From: Hyaloscypha bicolor E
Taxonomy: Eukaryota; Ascomycota; Leotiomycetes; Helotiales; Hyaloscyphaceae
Reading direction: 5' to 3'
NCBI RefSeq assembly: GCF_002865645.1
Contig: NW_020194519.1
Coordinates: 188,573 to 252,572, forward strand
DNA: 64,000 nucleotides
Below, piece after piece: positions 13,861 to 36,120 of the stretch. Numbering within the stretch: position 1 is the stretch's first letter; every line of letters begins with the position of its first letter. The notes under the pieces were generated by a model, which was given only the letters and a program-made list of their open reading frames with translations, searched no databases and was not told the origin of the DNA. The position numbers and the translations under genes were made by a program.

Positions 13861-15064
13861 GGATCAAAATATAACTTCACGTCGGCCGCCTCTGGCCTGA
13901 GCATAAGCTTAGGGGGTGCAATCTAATTCATATGGTAGCTCAAATTCTCGCACGCTCGCCTGACCTATCTGTTCCATATATTCTCCGTCGTTGCTTTTGG
14001 ATTTCCGGTGATCCCAGGAAGTTGTGCAGGACACTTCTCCTAGCCTCTCGTTCTCCGCGCGCAATGCACAAGGAGGATGCCGGCGAGCAGGACTCTAAGG
14101 CATCTCTTGACAAAGTTGAAGCTGAAGTGACAAAAGCCGAGAGATAATTTCTGTCTGCCATTCTGGAGCTCGTAATAATTTAGTCATTACCAGTATGACG
14201 TAAAAGTTTGACTCTCCAAGTGCCTTGGTAAATGAAAGCAAGGTGCGCGCTGAGGTAAAAGTTTCAGGGGGCGTACTAGTGAGAACCTCACTTGTTTTTG
14301 CACTGAATCGCCTTCAATTAAATATACAGACGGAGAAGCATGCAAAGTATCGGTCAGGAACAGCCGGCTCTGGGTTACTTCTATAGGATCACAATGCCTT
14401 GCGAAGGCTTGGCATTACTTAACTCTACGCCGTCACGCTTAAAATACCTGGAAGGCGGAACTCAGCCTCAGCCTCCTGAATGAACACCAGATTCTTGCAG
14501 GATCAAAAAATCGTATCCTTTTAAGATAGTGTTGCCAGCTGGCACGAGACGGAAGTTTCCAGGCCAAGATTGGCTGTCTGGCCCTATCGTTTTCTTTTGA
14601 CGCCGGCAACCTGCAGTGCATCAATCAAGTACACAGCACTCAGCCTCTAGGGAATTCCTTTGTGCTTGCTAGAGCAAGAGAAGCCATGATCTAGTTAGTA
14701 CCTAGCGGTAGTTCCCATTCCCAAAATCTTGCTCCTGCCCTATCATTTCTGTTTTTAGCACGTAACGTGCAGATGCCAAGGCAAGGGTGACTTAATGCCG
14801 AAGATAAGTAACTTAACAGGTTATGTTCTGGGCCAAAATGGTTTTTTCTTACGTCGAAAATAATCCTTTGAGGAAGGAACGAAGTTTGAGCAAAGAATAT
14901 CTTGGCTCGCTTTAGATATAAGACTCCTTTCCAACTTAAATAGTGCCACCATTGAGGTCAACCCCAAGCACAACTCCTGCCACATATTTGCTTCCATCTT
15001 ACATCAAACCACGACTATCATCAAAATCTTCACCCTTTATCAATTTCCAAATTAAACCATTAAT
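13861..15064. other. Intergenic, no supported gene
   Basis: Normal-GC DNA between RIP block 1 and the first gene. Short open frames overlap on both strands at 13932-14161, but none has a splice context, codon pattern or family I recognise. The last 150 bp are the presumed promoter of the downstream secreted protein. Confidence 0.5.
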
Positions 15065-15782
15065 ATGCACCCTGCAATGCTTCTCGCAATCGTCGCCATC
15101 TCACTCCCCGCCGTCTCCGCCATAGAGCCATCCATTTTGTTTTCCCGTAACACGGTATCCGGCGGCGGTTGGGCACTCCGGGCAACTTCATGCGCACCGA
15201 CTTTCCAACTATGCGGTCATAACGACATGTGCTGCCCGGCAAACACCGACTGCATCAACTCTGGGACTGGAAACCACTGCTGTGCTCCAGGCACCATCTG
15301 CCGCGACTTGATTGCCGCATCACCGCAGTGTGCGGATGACTCCTGGAGTTTGTGGAATAGTACAACTGCAAAGAGCGGCCAGGGGTACTTCTGTTGTCTT
15401 CCTGGACAGGTTGGCACAAACACTGGAAGTTGTGTTGCGGGTGGGAGCAACGTTGTTCAGACTTTGAGTGCGAGCTTGGTATGTGTGTCTCTTTTTTATT
15501 TGAAGAGAGGATGAGTGAATATGGCACAGAAAGCAGTGGCTAACAGAAATGCAGTTATCTGGTGCTACAGGAGTGGTCGGGGCAACTTCAACCTCCGTCG
15601 CATCATTGACTGCTGTCACTGACAAAACTATCCCTCCGACTTCATCGCCAACTTCAACTAGCGGTGGAACCACCCCTGCACAGACAAGCGCGACTGGAAA
15701 ATCAGATGCTGCCCCCTCTAGAGTTGTAGAACAGTTGGTCTGCCTTGGACTTGCGGTGGGAATCGGGGCTTTGTTGATGTAA
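15065..15782 (+). CDS. Secreted cysteine-rich, GPI-type surface protein
   Basis: Proposed exons are 15065-15478 and 15555-15782, giving 213 aa. The 76-nt intron starts GTATGT, has a GCTAAC branch and ends AG; it joins in phase 0. Residues 1-19 (LLAIVAISLPAVSA) are a signal peptide. A cysteine-dense domain follows at about residues 38-120, with paired cysteines (MCCP, HCCAP, FCCLPG). Then comes a Ser/Thr-rich stalk of about 45 residues and a hydrophobic C-terminus (VCLGLAVGIGALLM) typical of a GPI signal. It should be exported and wall- or membrane-anchored. I do not recognise a named family. It lies 1.2 kb from a RIP block, a setting common for fast-evolving secreted fungal proteins, but an effector role is only a guess. 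Confidence 0.8.
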
Positions 15783-16893
15783 ACTTATGAGCGGGTTACC
15801 TGTTGAGCTCTACGAGCGGTTCATTACTGCGATAGAGGTCTAGGATAATTCGTTGGATGAGTATTGAAAACTATGGCTCTCGATATTGTTTCTGGGCTCT
15901 TGGGCGGGATCGGGTTTCTCCACCGCAGATCATTCTTCAAATAGAGTCTGCAACCCTACCAAAATGATCTAACATTTAACACTCTAGTAAAAGAAAGACA
16001 CGATGAAACAAATACTCTAGCAGTTTCTCGATGTAGTCGCGCATACTGACAACTAGGACAGGGCTAAATGAATTCGTTCTCTGTGGTTTTGCTCACGGTT
16101 GAGCTTGAGGCAAATATAATTTGCGGATCGTGGACCTTCTAGACCATAAGGCTCTGGGAGGCTTGTGTAACACGAAGATCTCAGAACCCAATCATTCCTC
16201 AGACAGAGCGCACGCCCACATTTTGGCTGAACACCCAGTCCTCAAATCAGCGGGCTCCTTTGCCGAGGAGGCTTCTTCCAATTTCTTTTTCTCTTGGTAA
16301 TTCTCGACAGTCCGTTTCGGGTTCAAGCCGCTTCATGCAGCCCAAATCAAGTCACTGATTTATGCAAGACAAGTTATGCAGATGCGACGAGTAAAACCGA
16401 ACTATGTTCATTCCAAACTTCTCCCGAGAGTCTCCAAGGATTGATTTGTGTATCATACAGCGGACTACAAAACAATCTATGGTCGCTTTTTCACAGGAAT
16501 CCAGTCAGGTTTACCCAGTCGAGGCAAGTCAAATCTCCATATACCTGTGGAGGGAAGATACTAGTCCAGAAGAAGACTTGCAGACTTGATAAATCAGGCT
16601 GAGCAGTGATACATCAGCCACGACGGGCGACGGGCGACATTTGTCTCACCCGTGGCACGACTCTAGACGCCGCCAGAAGGACAACGCCATTTTCATTCAA
16701 CGACACGCAACTATCTTTGAACATCAGATAGGCTGCTCTCCAGCTCCGTCGAAAGATAGTACACTCGGGCTCTAAGTCTCGTGGGGATAACAATTGAAAA
16801 GGTAAGCTGAAGCTCTTGTCTACTTGAATGAAACAGTGATCGGATCGGGCTAACTTGCAAGCGCCGAGCGTTACATCTCGAAATTCCAACGCT
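15783..16893. other. Intergenic, no supported gene
   Basis: Normal-GC spacer between two plus-strand genes. Frames at 16294-16602 (plus) and 16614-17030 (minus) lack family resemblance; the latter lies partly antisense to the next gene. Its 3' part should hold the promoter of the RBR ligase gene. Confidence 0.5.
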
Positions 16894-19407
16894 ATGGCTC
16901 CCTGGAATAAGTTCAGCAAGAGCAAACTGTCCCTGGTAGATGACAGCACGAAAGAAAACGCAAGCCGTTCGAACTCGGTCCATCTTAGGACACCAAGCAT
17001 GGGTGGCAATAACCTGCTGCAATCTATCAATTCAGACCTACAGCAGACAAATCAGGCTCAGGAGACTAGAATTCATGACCAGAATCAGACTATTGAGTCT
17101 TATCGACAAACAATTCAAGGTTTGAAAGAAGAGAAAGATCTTCTTCAGTCGCAAGTCTGGACATTTTCTGACCAGCTCACGCAATCTCGCCGCGAGGTAG
17201 ATGCATTGCTAACAAACACTAGCACTCTAGAAGATCACTTACGAACGTTCAGAATACAAGTGCAGGCTGCAGAAGAAACTATCAATGTGCAGATGCAAGA
17301 GCTAGCCAATCGATCGAACACTATACAAATTCTCAGTGGCCACAATCAGAAGTTGCAGAATCGAGTCGCCGACCTGGAAAATATAGTTTCCGTGGCTAGC
17401 AGAGATACTGGGACTGACCTTCGAACTTTTTTTGCCCACTACTCCGAATTAAAGACAGAGTATGGTAAAATGGCTTTGAAACTTAAAGCAGAAGAAGAAA
17501 CACGGTTGGCTTCGGATCAGCGTGTGGTGGAAATGCAATCTGAGAACGACAGTTTCAAAACGGTCATCAGTGAGCTCCAGAGAGAGGCTGCAAAGCTCGA
17601 AGTCTGCCAGCCGCAGACTCTACGAGCCTTGTTGACGCTAAGACTTGTCGAGCAAACTTGGAATGTACAGCCAAACGATGGAACACTCGAGCAACCTGAT
17701 CAATTTCAGAATTGGCTCCCATCAGGACTCTCCCAGAACTCGTTCGACGGAATCTGCAGTCCTGCCGAGATTCAGAGGCTCGCTGGCACTTTACCAAAAG
17801 GCCCTTCATACAATCGGTTCTATCAGCGACTCAGACTCACGGTATGCACAACATGCTCCAAAGCTAAGTTCAGCTTCAAGGTCGATGCGAATCCCAACTT
17901 CAACTCAGTGAAGTGGCTTAATGAGTATGTCGGCAAAACTCGATACTTTTCCTGCTGCCACGAAGAGGTGTGCAAGGACTGTTTCAAAACCCATTTGCTC
18001 GCCACCCTTGAAACGAAATGGTGGTACAAGCTTGGGACGCCTCAGTGGTTCCCATGTCCACGAGATGGCTGCGAAAATCCTCTCAATATACGTTGTGAAG
18101 CAGATTTAGAAACTTGTCTCGAGCAAATTTGCGGGACTGAAGCTGAACAGCATGTCAAAATGTAGGTATTCTTCTCTTGTTAGGTGTGTCTATGTCTATC
18201 TCTAATCTGAAGGTCAAGATATGTGAAGGCCCTCGCCTTTCGAGAAGCTTTAGGGTCACTTGAACCCAAACCCAGCCATGACGGGCTCAAGAGAGCAGCA
18301 GAGCTACACGAAAAACTGTTGACAGTAAATAAATTGTACAGCCTCTTTGATCCTAGATTCGATCCGCCATTAGTCGATGAGACTGGCTGCATGCCAGAGT
18401 TTAAACCTGGAACGATATTTAATTGCATCATGGACAATAAGCCGTCTCCAATACCACTCTTCCTAAAGTTTCTCCGCCGTCGAAGCAGACCAAAATCATG
18501 TATGGTTTGTTGCAAGAGCATATTCGATATCGATTATGGCGATGTGGAAACATGGAAGAGCTTGTGCGCCCTCTTCGAGGGGGCATGGATGTGGAATATC
18601 CTCGTCTTTCCGACAAGTGAGATTCAACAATGCGATCACGATTTCGAAGTCTGCAGAGCTTGTACAGCAGAATATCTCCGTGGCTCACTGGTAAGTGGCG
18701 GAGCATCTGCGTGTAAGAACTTGTCTTGCCCGCAATGTAATAGGAAGCTCGACTATCAAGAAATCCACAAGCTTGCGGACGCTGAAACGTTTGCTAAGTA
18801 TTACTCAAGATTTTGTGACACTCAAATGTTTTTCTGACACGGCATTAGATATGAAAAGTTTCTCTTACAGACCCTTCTCTCCAACGAGCCAGGTTTCCGA
18901 TGGTGTCTCGCACCACTCTGTGAAAATGGTCAACTATACCAGCGAGATCCTGTCAACCCTAAGATTTCGTGCGAAGAGTGTAGCTTCCAGATGTGCTTCA
19001 AGCACGAAATCCCTTGGCACCGCGGACTTACCTGCGATGAATACGAAAGCCAGAGAGACCACGGTGATCCAAGTTTTGCAGAGACACGAGAGTGGATTCG
19101 GACGAATACGAAGCCTTGTCCTCGCTGTCAAACCCCGATTCAAAAAGGACCAGATTGTTTTCATATGACGTGTAAGCCTCCATCCCCATACACTTAAGCA
19201 TCGCTAAACATAAGTACTATTGCAGGTGGGCAGGGGGAGTGTAACCATGAGTTCTGCTGGCAGTGCCTTGCTGATTGGGCGGATATCAGAACGCAGGGAC
19301 AGCAGGGCCATGCCGAGGGTTGCTTTTTTCGAACTAGCAATCTTCGCCCCACGGGAATTCGAGGAGAAAATATCGAAGATGCTCTTCGTGCGAGAAACGC
19401 GGAGTGA
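16894..19407 (+). CDS. RBR-type E3 ubiquitin ligase with N-terminal coiled coil
   Basis: Exons 16894-18161, 18213-18797, 18849-19171 and 19226-19407 give 785 aa; the three introns are 51-54 nt. The frame is open upstream to 16855 but only from a TTG, so the ATG at 16894 is chosen. A glutamine-rich coiled coil spans about residues 42-235. A Cys-rich zinc-like segment (CTTC, CCHEEVCKDC, CPRDGC) is at about 316-410. RING1 starts at CMVC (about 518) and ends with CPQC. IBR (about 625-680) carries RWCLAPLCENG and CEEC. RING2 (about 708-750) carries CPRCQTPIQKGPDCFHMTC, whose second-last Cys matches the catalytic RBR position. RBR ligases pass ubiquitin through a Cys thioester. The extra N-terminal zinc-like module is unusual. 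Next on the same strand is an E2-domain gene, a possible partner. Confidence 0.85.
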
Positions 19408-20801
19408 AGAGTTACGTTTGAAGAATTCCATGAGATCCCTTCGATCAAAAAGTACAAAGAACGCATAGAGGCACGTGTTGACAAAACCGAAATAATGGAT
19501 GCGAAGTGCTTTGGTCAGGTATTTTCGGGAATATCTCTCTTTCCAAGTAACAGCAGAGAAAAAGACATAGTATTCATTTAGGAATATATATCAGAGATTA
19601 CCCTTATGTTTCGCAGTTCGGTACTGTCTCAAAGAGTAGGCTTTTTTCACATGCCTTCGAAGCTTGAGGGAATTAATCTGCAGCTTTCCACCTAGTACAT
19701 TATTTGGAATGGGTGGATTATTCTTATACTAAGGCAGCAATAATGCTCAACTAATAAGAACATGAACCCCATGGTCTGTGAGATAAGAATACTTTTATCC
19801 TGGGATGGCACTGCTAGTTTAGTCGGGGCACGTGATTTTTAGGACTTTATTATTCGACCTTCAATTAACGTTTCTCTCGCTCTTTGTAACTTAGATCATC
19901 TATCCCAAGTAATACAAATCTCAAAGAGGAACAGGCCATGAGTGAAAAGAAGCGTATCACGTGTTGCCAAGACAAATTATTTCGGCGCACAAAATGAGCC
20001 CAGACTTAGCACGTTCTAGCCTCGTCGGGAGAACAACAAGAAATGGACAATTCGACACCAAGCACGTCTTGCTAACTCTGCCTTATGCTCCTATTCGCCG
20101 TAGATCCCACGGCATGCACCGTAGAAGCCATACTAGATGGGGGGTGGCGTATCGAAGGATTCAAGACCACATCTTGGCACCACCTGGAGACTGCCTTGCC
20201 ATATCGCCCTGCTGCGGGCCTCATGCAACACCGAGTAAGCTGCACAGGCTTCAGGTTCAACAAAGTAACAGCGATGTGGTCGTGGTTTCAAGCGGACCCC
20301 AGACTCTCGTTGTTGGAGAATTTAGCTGCAAATCGAAGGGGCTGGCAAGCCTTTTCCTTCCGAGCATCATCAAAAGTCGACGCCTTTGATCGTTTCGATA
20401 TTGGAGAGACCCGAGGGACTCGGGGTAGCCTATCTTGCACTCGCCAACTCTGCTTATGATGCATCGGATTGGAGAGGGCGCCACCCGGTATGCAAATTCC
20501 GCTCATATCAGCAGGGCGAGTCGGGTCTCAGCCTCCCTAGGAAAGAGCCAACCGAAGCAGAACACGTCAAATTTCACAAACCAGTGAAATGCTCTTCTTT
20601 CGGTGAAGGATCATGCAGAGTTTCTTGAGAAGCAGATCAACCTCATGACCAAGAGTTGATGCTGCCCGGCTTGATACCTTTAGTACGCGAACGACACTGG
20701 CTCCGAAAACCACTCTTCGTCACCTCTCAATATTCGTTCAGACTTTCATAGTCCTCCATTGTATTGTCACTGTGACTTTGGAAACCGATCAGCTTTGCAA
20801 T
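19408..20801. other. Intergenic, one unassigned open frame
   Basis: 1.4 kb between the E3 and E2-domain genes. A 124-codon plus frame at 20085-20459 is open but has no signal peptide, recognisable domain or intron context, so it is not called as a gene. CACGTG boxes occur at about 19829 and 19968. The 3' end should be the promoter of the vWA-UBC gene. Confidence 0.45.
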
Positions 20802-23800
20802 ATGGCGGAGCTCCACCAAGACCAGCGATCCGTATCCGGAACAAGCGAGGGAAGTGCAGGTACTCATACGTCCTCCTCCTCATCAAATCCAGATCTCGCT
20901 CGAGTTTTCGTGCAACTCGTGAATGGGATGAAAATTGTTGTGCCTGTTCCACAAAGCTCAACCGTCCACGGACTTCACGCTCAAGCATTGCACAGGGCTG
21001 CGAGGCTCGGCGTCAACGCAACCTTGGACAACTCTCTTCTTCAGACGATTGGCAGAAATCCAGTTGTGCTATTTGGAGAAGACTCCCTCATTGAGGTTCT
21101 TGATCTTACCGAAGACAACACCTTTTCCCTCGGGTCGCTAGACAACCCCACAACTACTGCTGTCGACACAGACAGAGAACTTAGAGCGACAAACCTGGGT
21201 GCTACGCTACCACAGCCACGCTCTGGAAGACTAGGGCTACGCGATCGAATCTCATCGCGACACCAGAGAGACGACCTGGTGTATGTACGATGGATTACTC
21301 TCGAAGTTGTGTTAAACAACTCTCGACTTCGGAAAATCCCTGTTGACAGCATCCCTATTGCACGCGATACTACCTTGACCGAATTTCATCGCATTGCAGT
21401 TGAGCGACTGTGTGGTACCACTCCTCAAGGCTCCTGCATTCTCCCTCGGAAATTAAATCTTTTCTTGAGAGAGTGTAAATTGCACGCCGAAAACAATTTG
21501 GCAACACTGGAAGATATGGGCGCGATAGGAAACGAGCATGAACCTCTGGATGTCTTTGTCGAGCTTACCGGACCCGAGTCCAGAGAATCTCTCAGCCAAT
21601 TATCATTATCGACCGATCCAAAACGCCTCTGGAGTTTTGATTCCACTACTAGAGGAATGAGCACGTTCATCACCAGCATCCAGATGCTGCTCGAAGAAAT
21701 CGAACGCGGGCATTGCTCCTTGGATGAGGTTCTAGAAGTTCTTCTAGAACTCACACACTTTCCTCCTCTACTTCTGGCTTTTCAGTCTGTTCACGAAACG
21801 GGCATTGGTAATATGACACCTATCGGTCCACTTCTCCTGGTGGCATCTGCATTCCATGCCCTGTGCCACAGAATGGTTCCGTCCAAAATTTATCGCTCCA
21901 CGGACAATTTGCTTGAAGCCTCTCGCCAGGTGGTGTTCTGGATCTATTCCATGCGTTCTGAGGCATCTCTATCTCGAGGTAGCAGTAGGCCAATGATTCA
22001 CAGAGCACAAATCCAATCATATCGAGATAACGTTCAATACATGCCACAATTTATGCCCTTTCATGAATTGAATGTGCGAACAGGATCCAACCCAGGGACA
22101 GGAAAGCTTTTGGTGAGCATAGAAAGAGGAGGGAGTGCACTGTGTCAGCGACTTGGTATCGCTTTGCACCAAAACCCCTCTGTGCCATGGGACTTTTACC
22201 TTCAACCAATCGACGATTGGTATATCTTGTGGGACCACAAAATTATCCCAATGCTCCATCCAAATGAGTTTGACAGTCTAATAGAGACTACAAATTCAAT
22301 GAATGCCTTCAGGATGGTTGGTCCATTGCAGCTTGGGGCTTGCTTAGCCGCCGAACTTCCAGTCATAACCCTGAGCTCTAGAGGATATGTCTCCAAGTAT
22401 GATCACGAAGACATGGAATGCAGTGAGAGGAGCTTCGTTACGTGGAACCCGATTGAGGGGAGGGAAAAGCTACCGGGCAATCCAGGCCAGTTCTTGTCGC
22501 AGAAGCTGGATCCCATACTTGCCGAACGCAAAAAGTTAGGCAATTGGGAATTGGATGCTTGGCCTGAGTGGTCCAAGACTGCAGACTTCGGCGCTCCCGA
22601 TGAGGCAATTGTCATTTGCGTTGATACCAGCTCAAGCATGGCCACCCCGATGCCAGATGGCTGGATTCCAGACCGAAGCTCTTCCGGGTTAAACCCTAGT
22701 CGACTAACTGAAGTCAAGGAATTCTTCAAAAATCTCGCCCTTCGAATCTCGGCCCTCAATCTTTCCACTCATTTGGGACTGGTAACCTTTTCCAACAAGC
22801 ACCTAGTCACGATTAAGCAGCCACTCACAGCCTTGCACCTCAATTTTAATCATCAACTGGACAACATCGAGGCAAGGGGGTCAACGGCGATTTTTGATGC
22901 TGTGAACAAAGCTCATTTGATGCTGGCTGCTGTAAAGCGCCAGTACCCAAATACAAAAGCTCGCATCATATTGCTCACCGACGGGGAAGATAGAGAATCC
23001 ACCATTCAGCCATCAACGGTATCTTCGTCTCTTTACGCCAACGATATTGTACTAGATGCAGTGGTCATCGGGTCTAATCAAACATCCAATCTCTTCAAAA
23101 TCGCAAGAGCCACAGGTGGATACGCATTTTCCCCCTGCACACAACAAGCTCTTTTCCAAATCTTTCTGTTGGAGACTGTTGTTGATATTCGTACCCGGCC
23201 AGACATCACCAAAGTCTTATGCTCGGACTGGTCTACCTTCCAGCCCAAAGTAGCAGACATGGCCAATCCGTACGACTTCCCACCTTGTAGACCCCATCCG
23301 AATCTCGAGGACTACTTTATTGCGCTGAGTGATGCGGAACGCTTCATGAACCGTATGTCCAGGCGGTCAGCCAGTAGCTCTTCTTCTGTCCACTCGAGGT
23401 CCACGAGACTTAGTGTGGCTTCCACAATCACCATCGGTGCGGGAGGTATGTCTCGCATTTTGTTGGGTGAAATCAAAGCCATGATTGATAATCCACACGA
23501 CTTCATGGACGTCTATGTTAGTCAGAATAACATGAGCTTCTGGAAAGTGGTCATGCAAGGTCCACCAGATTCTCCTTACGCAAATGGAACCTTTCTGTTA
23601 TACATTGAGATGGGATCTGAGTTCCCGAGACAGCCTCCTTCGGCCCGGTTCATTACTCCAATGTTGCATCCCAATATAACGAAGGTAAGCACTCAACAAG
23701 TAGTGTGCAAACCGTTGACGCTAACCATTGCATAGCACGGCCGAGTATGTCACCCGATTTTCGATCGGGAATGGACTCCTGCAACACGTATATATCAAGT

Positions 23801-24555
23801 CCTGCAGCAGTTATATGGCATTCTCATGTCTCTCGAGGTACTGCTTCAATTTGTCATTCATGTTCAGTAATTGACATCAGCATAGGCACGAGATGCAGTT
23901 GATCCCCTGTCCGCGCTCCGTTTCTGGTCAGATGAGCTGGAAGGCAGACGAGAGGTAGAAAATTATGTTAGCGCGCCCTTGGTTCCTCACATTTCCTGTT
24001 CCTCTCACACTAATTCTGTATAATAAGGTACGCCGCTTTGCCAGCCGTTCGCGAGCGCTCCATCGCGTTGACATTATCAGTGATGATGTGTCCTCTCTTT
24101 CATCATCTTCTTTCCCATCCAGCTCAGCAAGCACCGCCAGCCGCTCAACTGTCCACTCGCCATCACCCATCCCCATCGTCCCTAGCATGAACCCTTTCAG
24201 CAACCCACCAAGCAATCGTTCTCGCAATTCTGTTTCTGGAGTCTCCACTAGCTCAATTTCCACCACATCTACACTTGCCAGTCATCTCGCAAATCAGCGC
24301 CGACCGGTCCAGACCACGCCACAGCCTCCACCATTGCTGGCCAGCCAGGGGAATACCCGGACGACACCAAGTTCTCGCGTTGGGGCAGATGGCAGGAACC
24401 GATTAGCGAGGCGGAGTGATGTCGATTTAGTAAGTGATACATCAGCCAGCGCTAGAGGAAGAGGCAGTGGGAGCCAAACGGGAAGCGAGGGTACCGGGAG
24501 AAGACTTAGTCGGCGAGCGAGCTTCTTTGCTTTACTTAAGAATACTAAGACATAA
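20802..24555 (+). CDS. vWA domain fused to ubiquitin-conjugating (UBC/E2) domain
   Basis: Exons 20802-23684, 23736-23837, 23886-23954 and 24028-24555 give about 1193 aa. The upstream open frame begins with GTG, so the ATG at 20802 is used. A long N-terminal part (about 1-590) has no family I can name. The vWA domain (about 600-790) has a full metal site: DTSSS, the Thr of RGSTAIFD and LTDGED. The E2 domain (about 884-1010) has HPN at about 956-958 and Cys 966 in GRVC. That is the usual ten-residue spacing and is recovered only after splicing intron 1. The tail is Ser/Thr/Pro-rich with RRLSRR. A vWA-E2 fusion should bind a partner and charge ubiquitin. It follows the RBR E3 gene by 1.4 kb. The stop lies directly at the RIP block border. 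Intron 3 (73 nt) is least certain; without it the protein would end soon after the E2 fold. Confidence 0.8.
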
Positions 24556-25224
24556 ATACTTTTATAAGGCGCAAAGTTCTTAGCAAGTTTATAAGAGATT
24601 CTAATTTGTAGGAGTTTTTTTTATAAATAATATTTATTATATCTTTTTAAATTTATAAATAAATAAATTATATATATATAAAATAATATTTTTTATATAA
24701 ATAAAAACTTTAATTATTAATATTAAAGTATAAATTAAACTCTTTATAGTTCTTATACTAAGTTATTCTATATTTGCTCGGTCTCTTCTTTATTTAAAGA
24801 AGTTCTAGTAATCTCTTTTTTATTTCTTTATCTTTTTAAAATCGCTTTTTTAATCTTATTACTATAATTAATTAAGTAATAGAACCTAGAAAGTGGGTTC
24901 TTTTATCTAATATAATAAATACGAATATAAGCCTATATTTTATATAATAACTAGTATTATATAATTGGTTTTAGTTAAAGAAGTTAGTTTTAGCTAAGGT
25001 TCCAAGCTATAGTTCTAATTAAGCTCGCTTCTAAAGCTCGGTATTTTAGTAGTCTTGGCCATATCTACTTATCTACTGCCACACCTCACTCCTTTTCTCC
25101 TTAGCTTTAAATTCTCAAAATATAGGAAATTATTAATCTTAAAGTCTTATTTTATTACTCTATTCCTACTATTATATTATTTAAAGCTTCTATTTTATAA
25201 ATAGTAATTATTATTATTATTTAT
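24556..25224. repeat. AT-rich start of RIP block 2
   Basis: AT content jumps within about 10 bases of the vWA-UBC stop codon. The stretch keeps scattered GC words but no open frame or recognisable element. The gene's 3' UTR and polyadenylation signals must lie inside it. Confidence 0.6.
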
Positions 25225-34985
<9,761 letters not shown>

Positions 34986-36120
34986 TGAGATATATAAAAT
35001 ATATAATAAACTTAAAAAATTTAAAAAGAAATTTAAAATAAAGAATTTATAAATATTATTCTAAAATAAGTATTTTAAATAATAAAAATAAAGCTTTATA
35101 TTTAGCTTTTATTTTTAATTTTCGAATTAAATAAAAAGAATTAACTTATATTAGTTTATTTAATAATATATCTTCGAATATATATAATAGATTAAAAACT
35201 AATTATAATATATAAATAATTCCTTTAATTATTTTTTAATAAATTAATAACGAATTTTATATTTAGATATAAATATAATTATTCTTTATCTTATATTAGA
35301 TATATATATTACTAATAAGTTCTCTAATATAAAATATAAATTAGTAACTTATTTAGAAAATAAAATTAAAATAAAAAATAAATAAAATTTATTTAAATTC
35401 TATTAAATAATTACCCGATATTTCCTTAATGTTTTTTAATATATTAATACTAATATATATATAGATTAAGCTATTAGATTTTCTATTTTAGCTTTAATAA
35501 CTAGGAAATATTTAAAAATACTAGCTTCTTTAGTTACTAGTAAAAGATTCTTTTTTTAAAGTACTTTTATTATATTTAAACTATATAATAGACTTAATAA
35601 GAGTACTTGTAAAATCATAATTTATTTAAAAAGCTAGGAAATATTTAAAGATAAATTAAAAGAAGCTAAAAAAGAAGAGAAATTATTATAATAAGATAAT
35701 TATTATAGTAGTAATAAAGAGCTTAAATTAAGCTAAAGGCTATCTGCCGGACTAAAAATACTAGCTATATACTAATTCACGTATAGTAGTACTATATAAC
35801 TAGTATAATATAATAGAAATAGAGAAAGAAAATAGAAAAATAAAATAAAAAAACCCCAAAATTATAAAAAGAATAATTAGTTTATTATTATAGAAAATTA
35901 GTATTTAGCTATTATTATATAAGCCCTATTATATTTTTATTAGGACTATTTAATAAATACCTTACTTATTTAATAATTATTAAAAAAAAGTTAATTTATT
36001 ATAGTTATATAATATATTAATTAGATTAATTATTTTAATCTAATTAAAAAAATTCCGAATTACATTAATTATATTCTATTCTAATCTAATTATAATTGAT
36101 CTAATTAATCTAATTAATAT
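34986..36120. repeat. AT-rich RIP-degraded DNA, unclassified
   Basis: No frame, no LTR match and no recognisable domain. A few GC words remain (near 35760 and 35790). The final 120 bp are rich in TCTAATTAA words and abut the boundary MITE. Confidence 0.6.

Noticed and set aside
13932..14161. Overlapping 71- and 73-codon frames on opposite strands
   Set aside because: No start context, domain, signal or intron support; the two frames exclude each other.
16614..17030. 138-codon minus frame
   Set aside because: Partly antisense to exon 1 of the RBR ligase, with no recognisable family.
20085..20459. 124-codon plus frame between the E3 and vWA-E2 genes
   Set aside because: No domain or splice context. 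A small unknown gene cannot be excluded, but the sequence does not support one.
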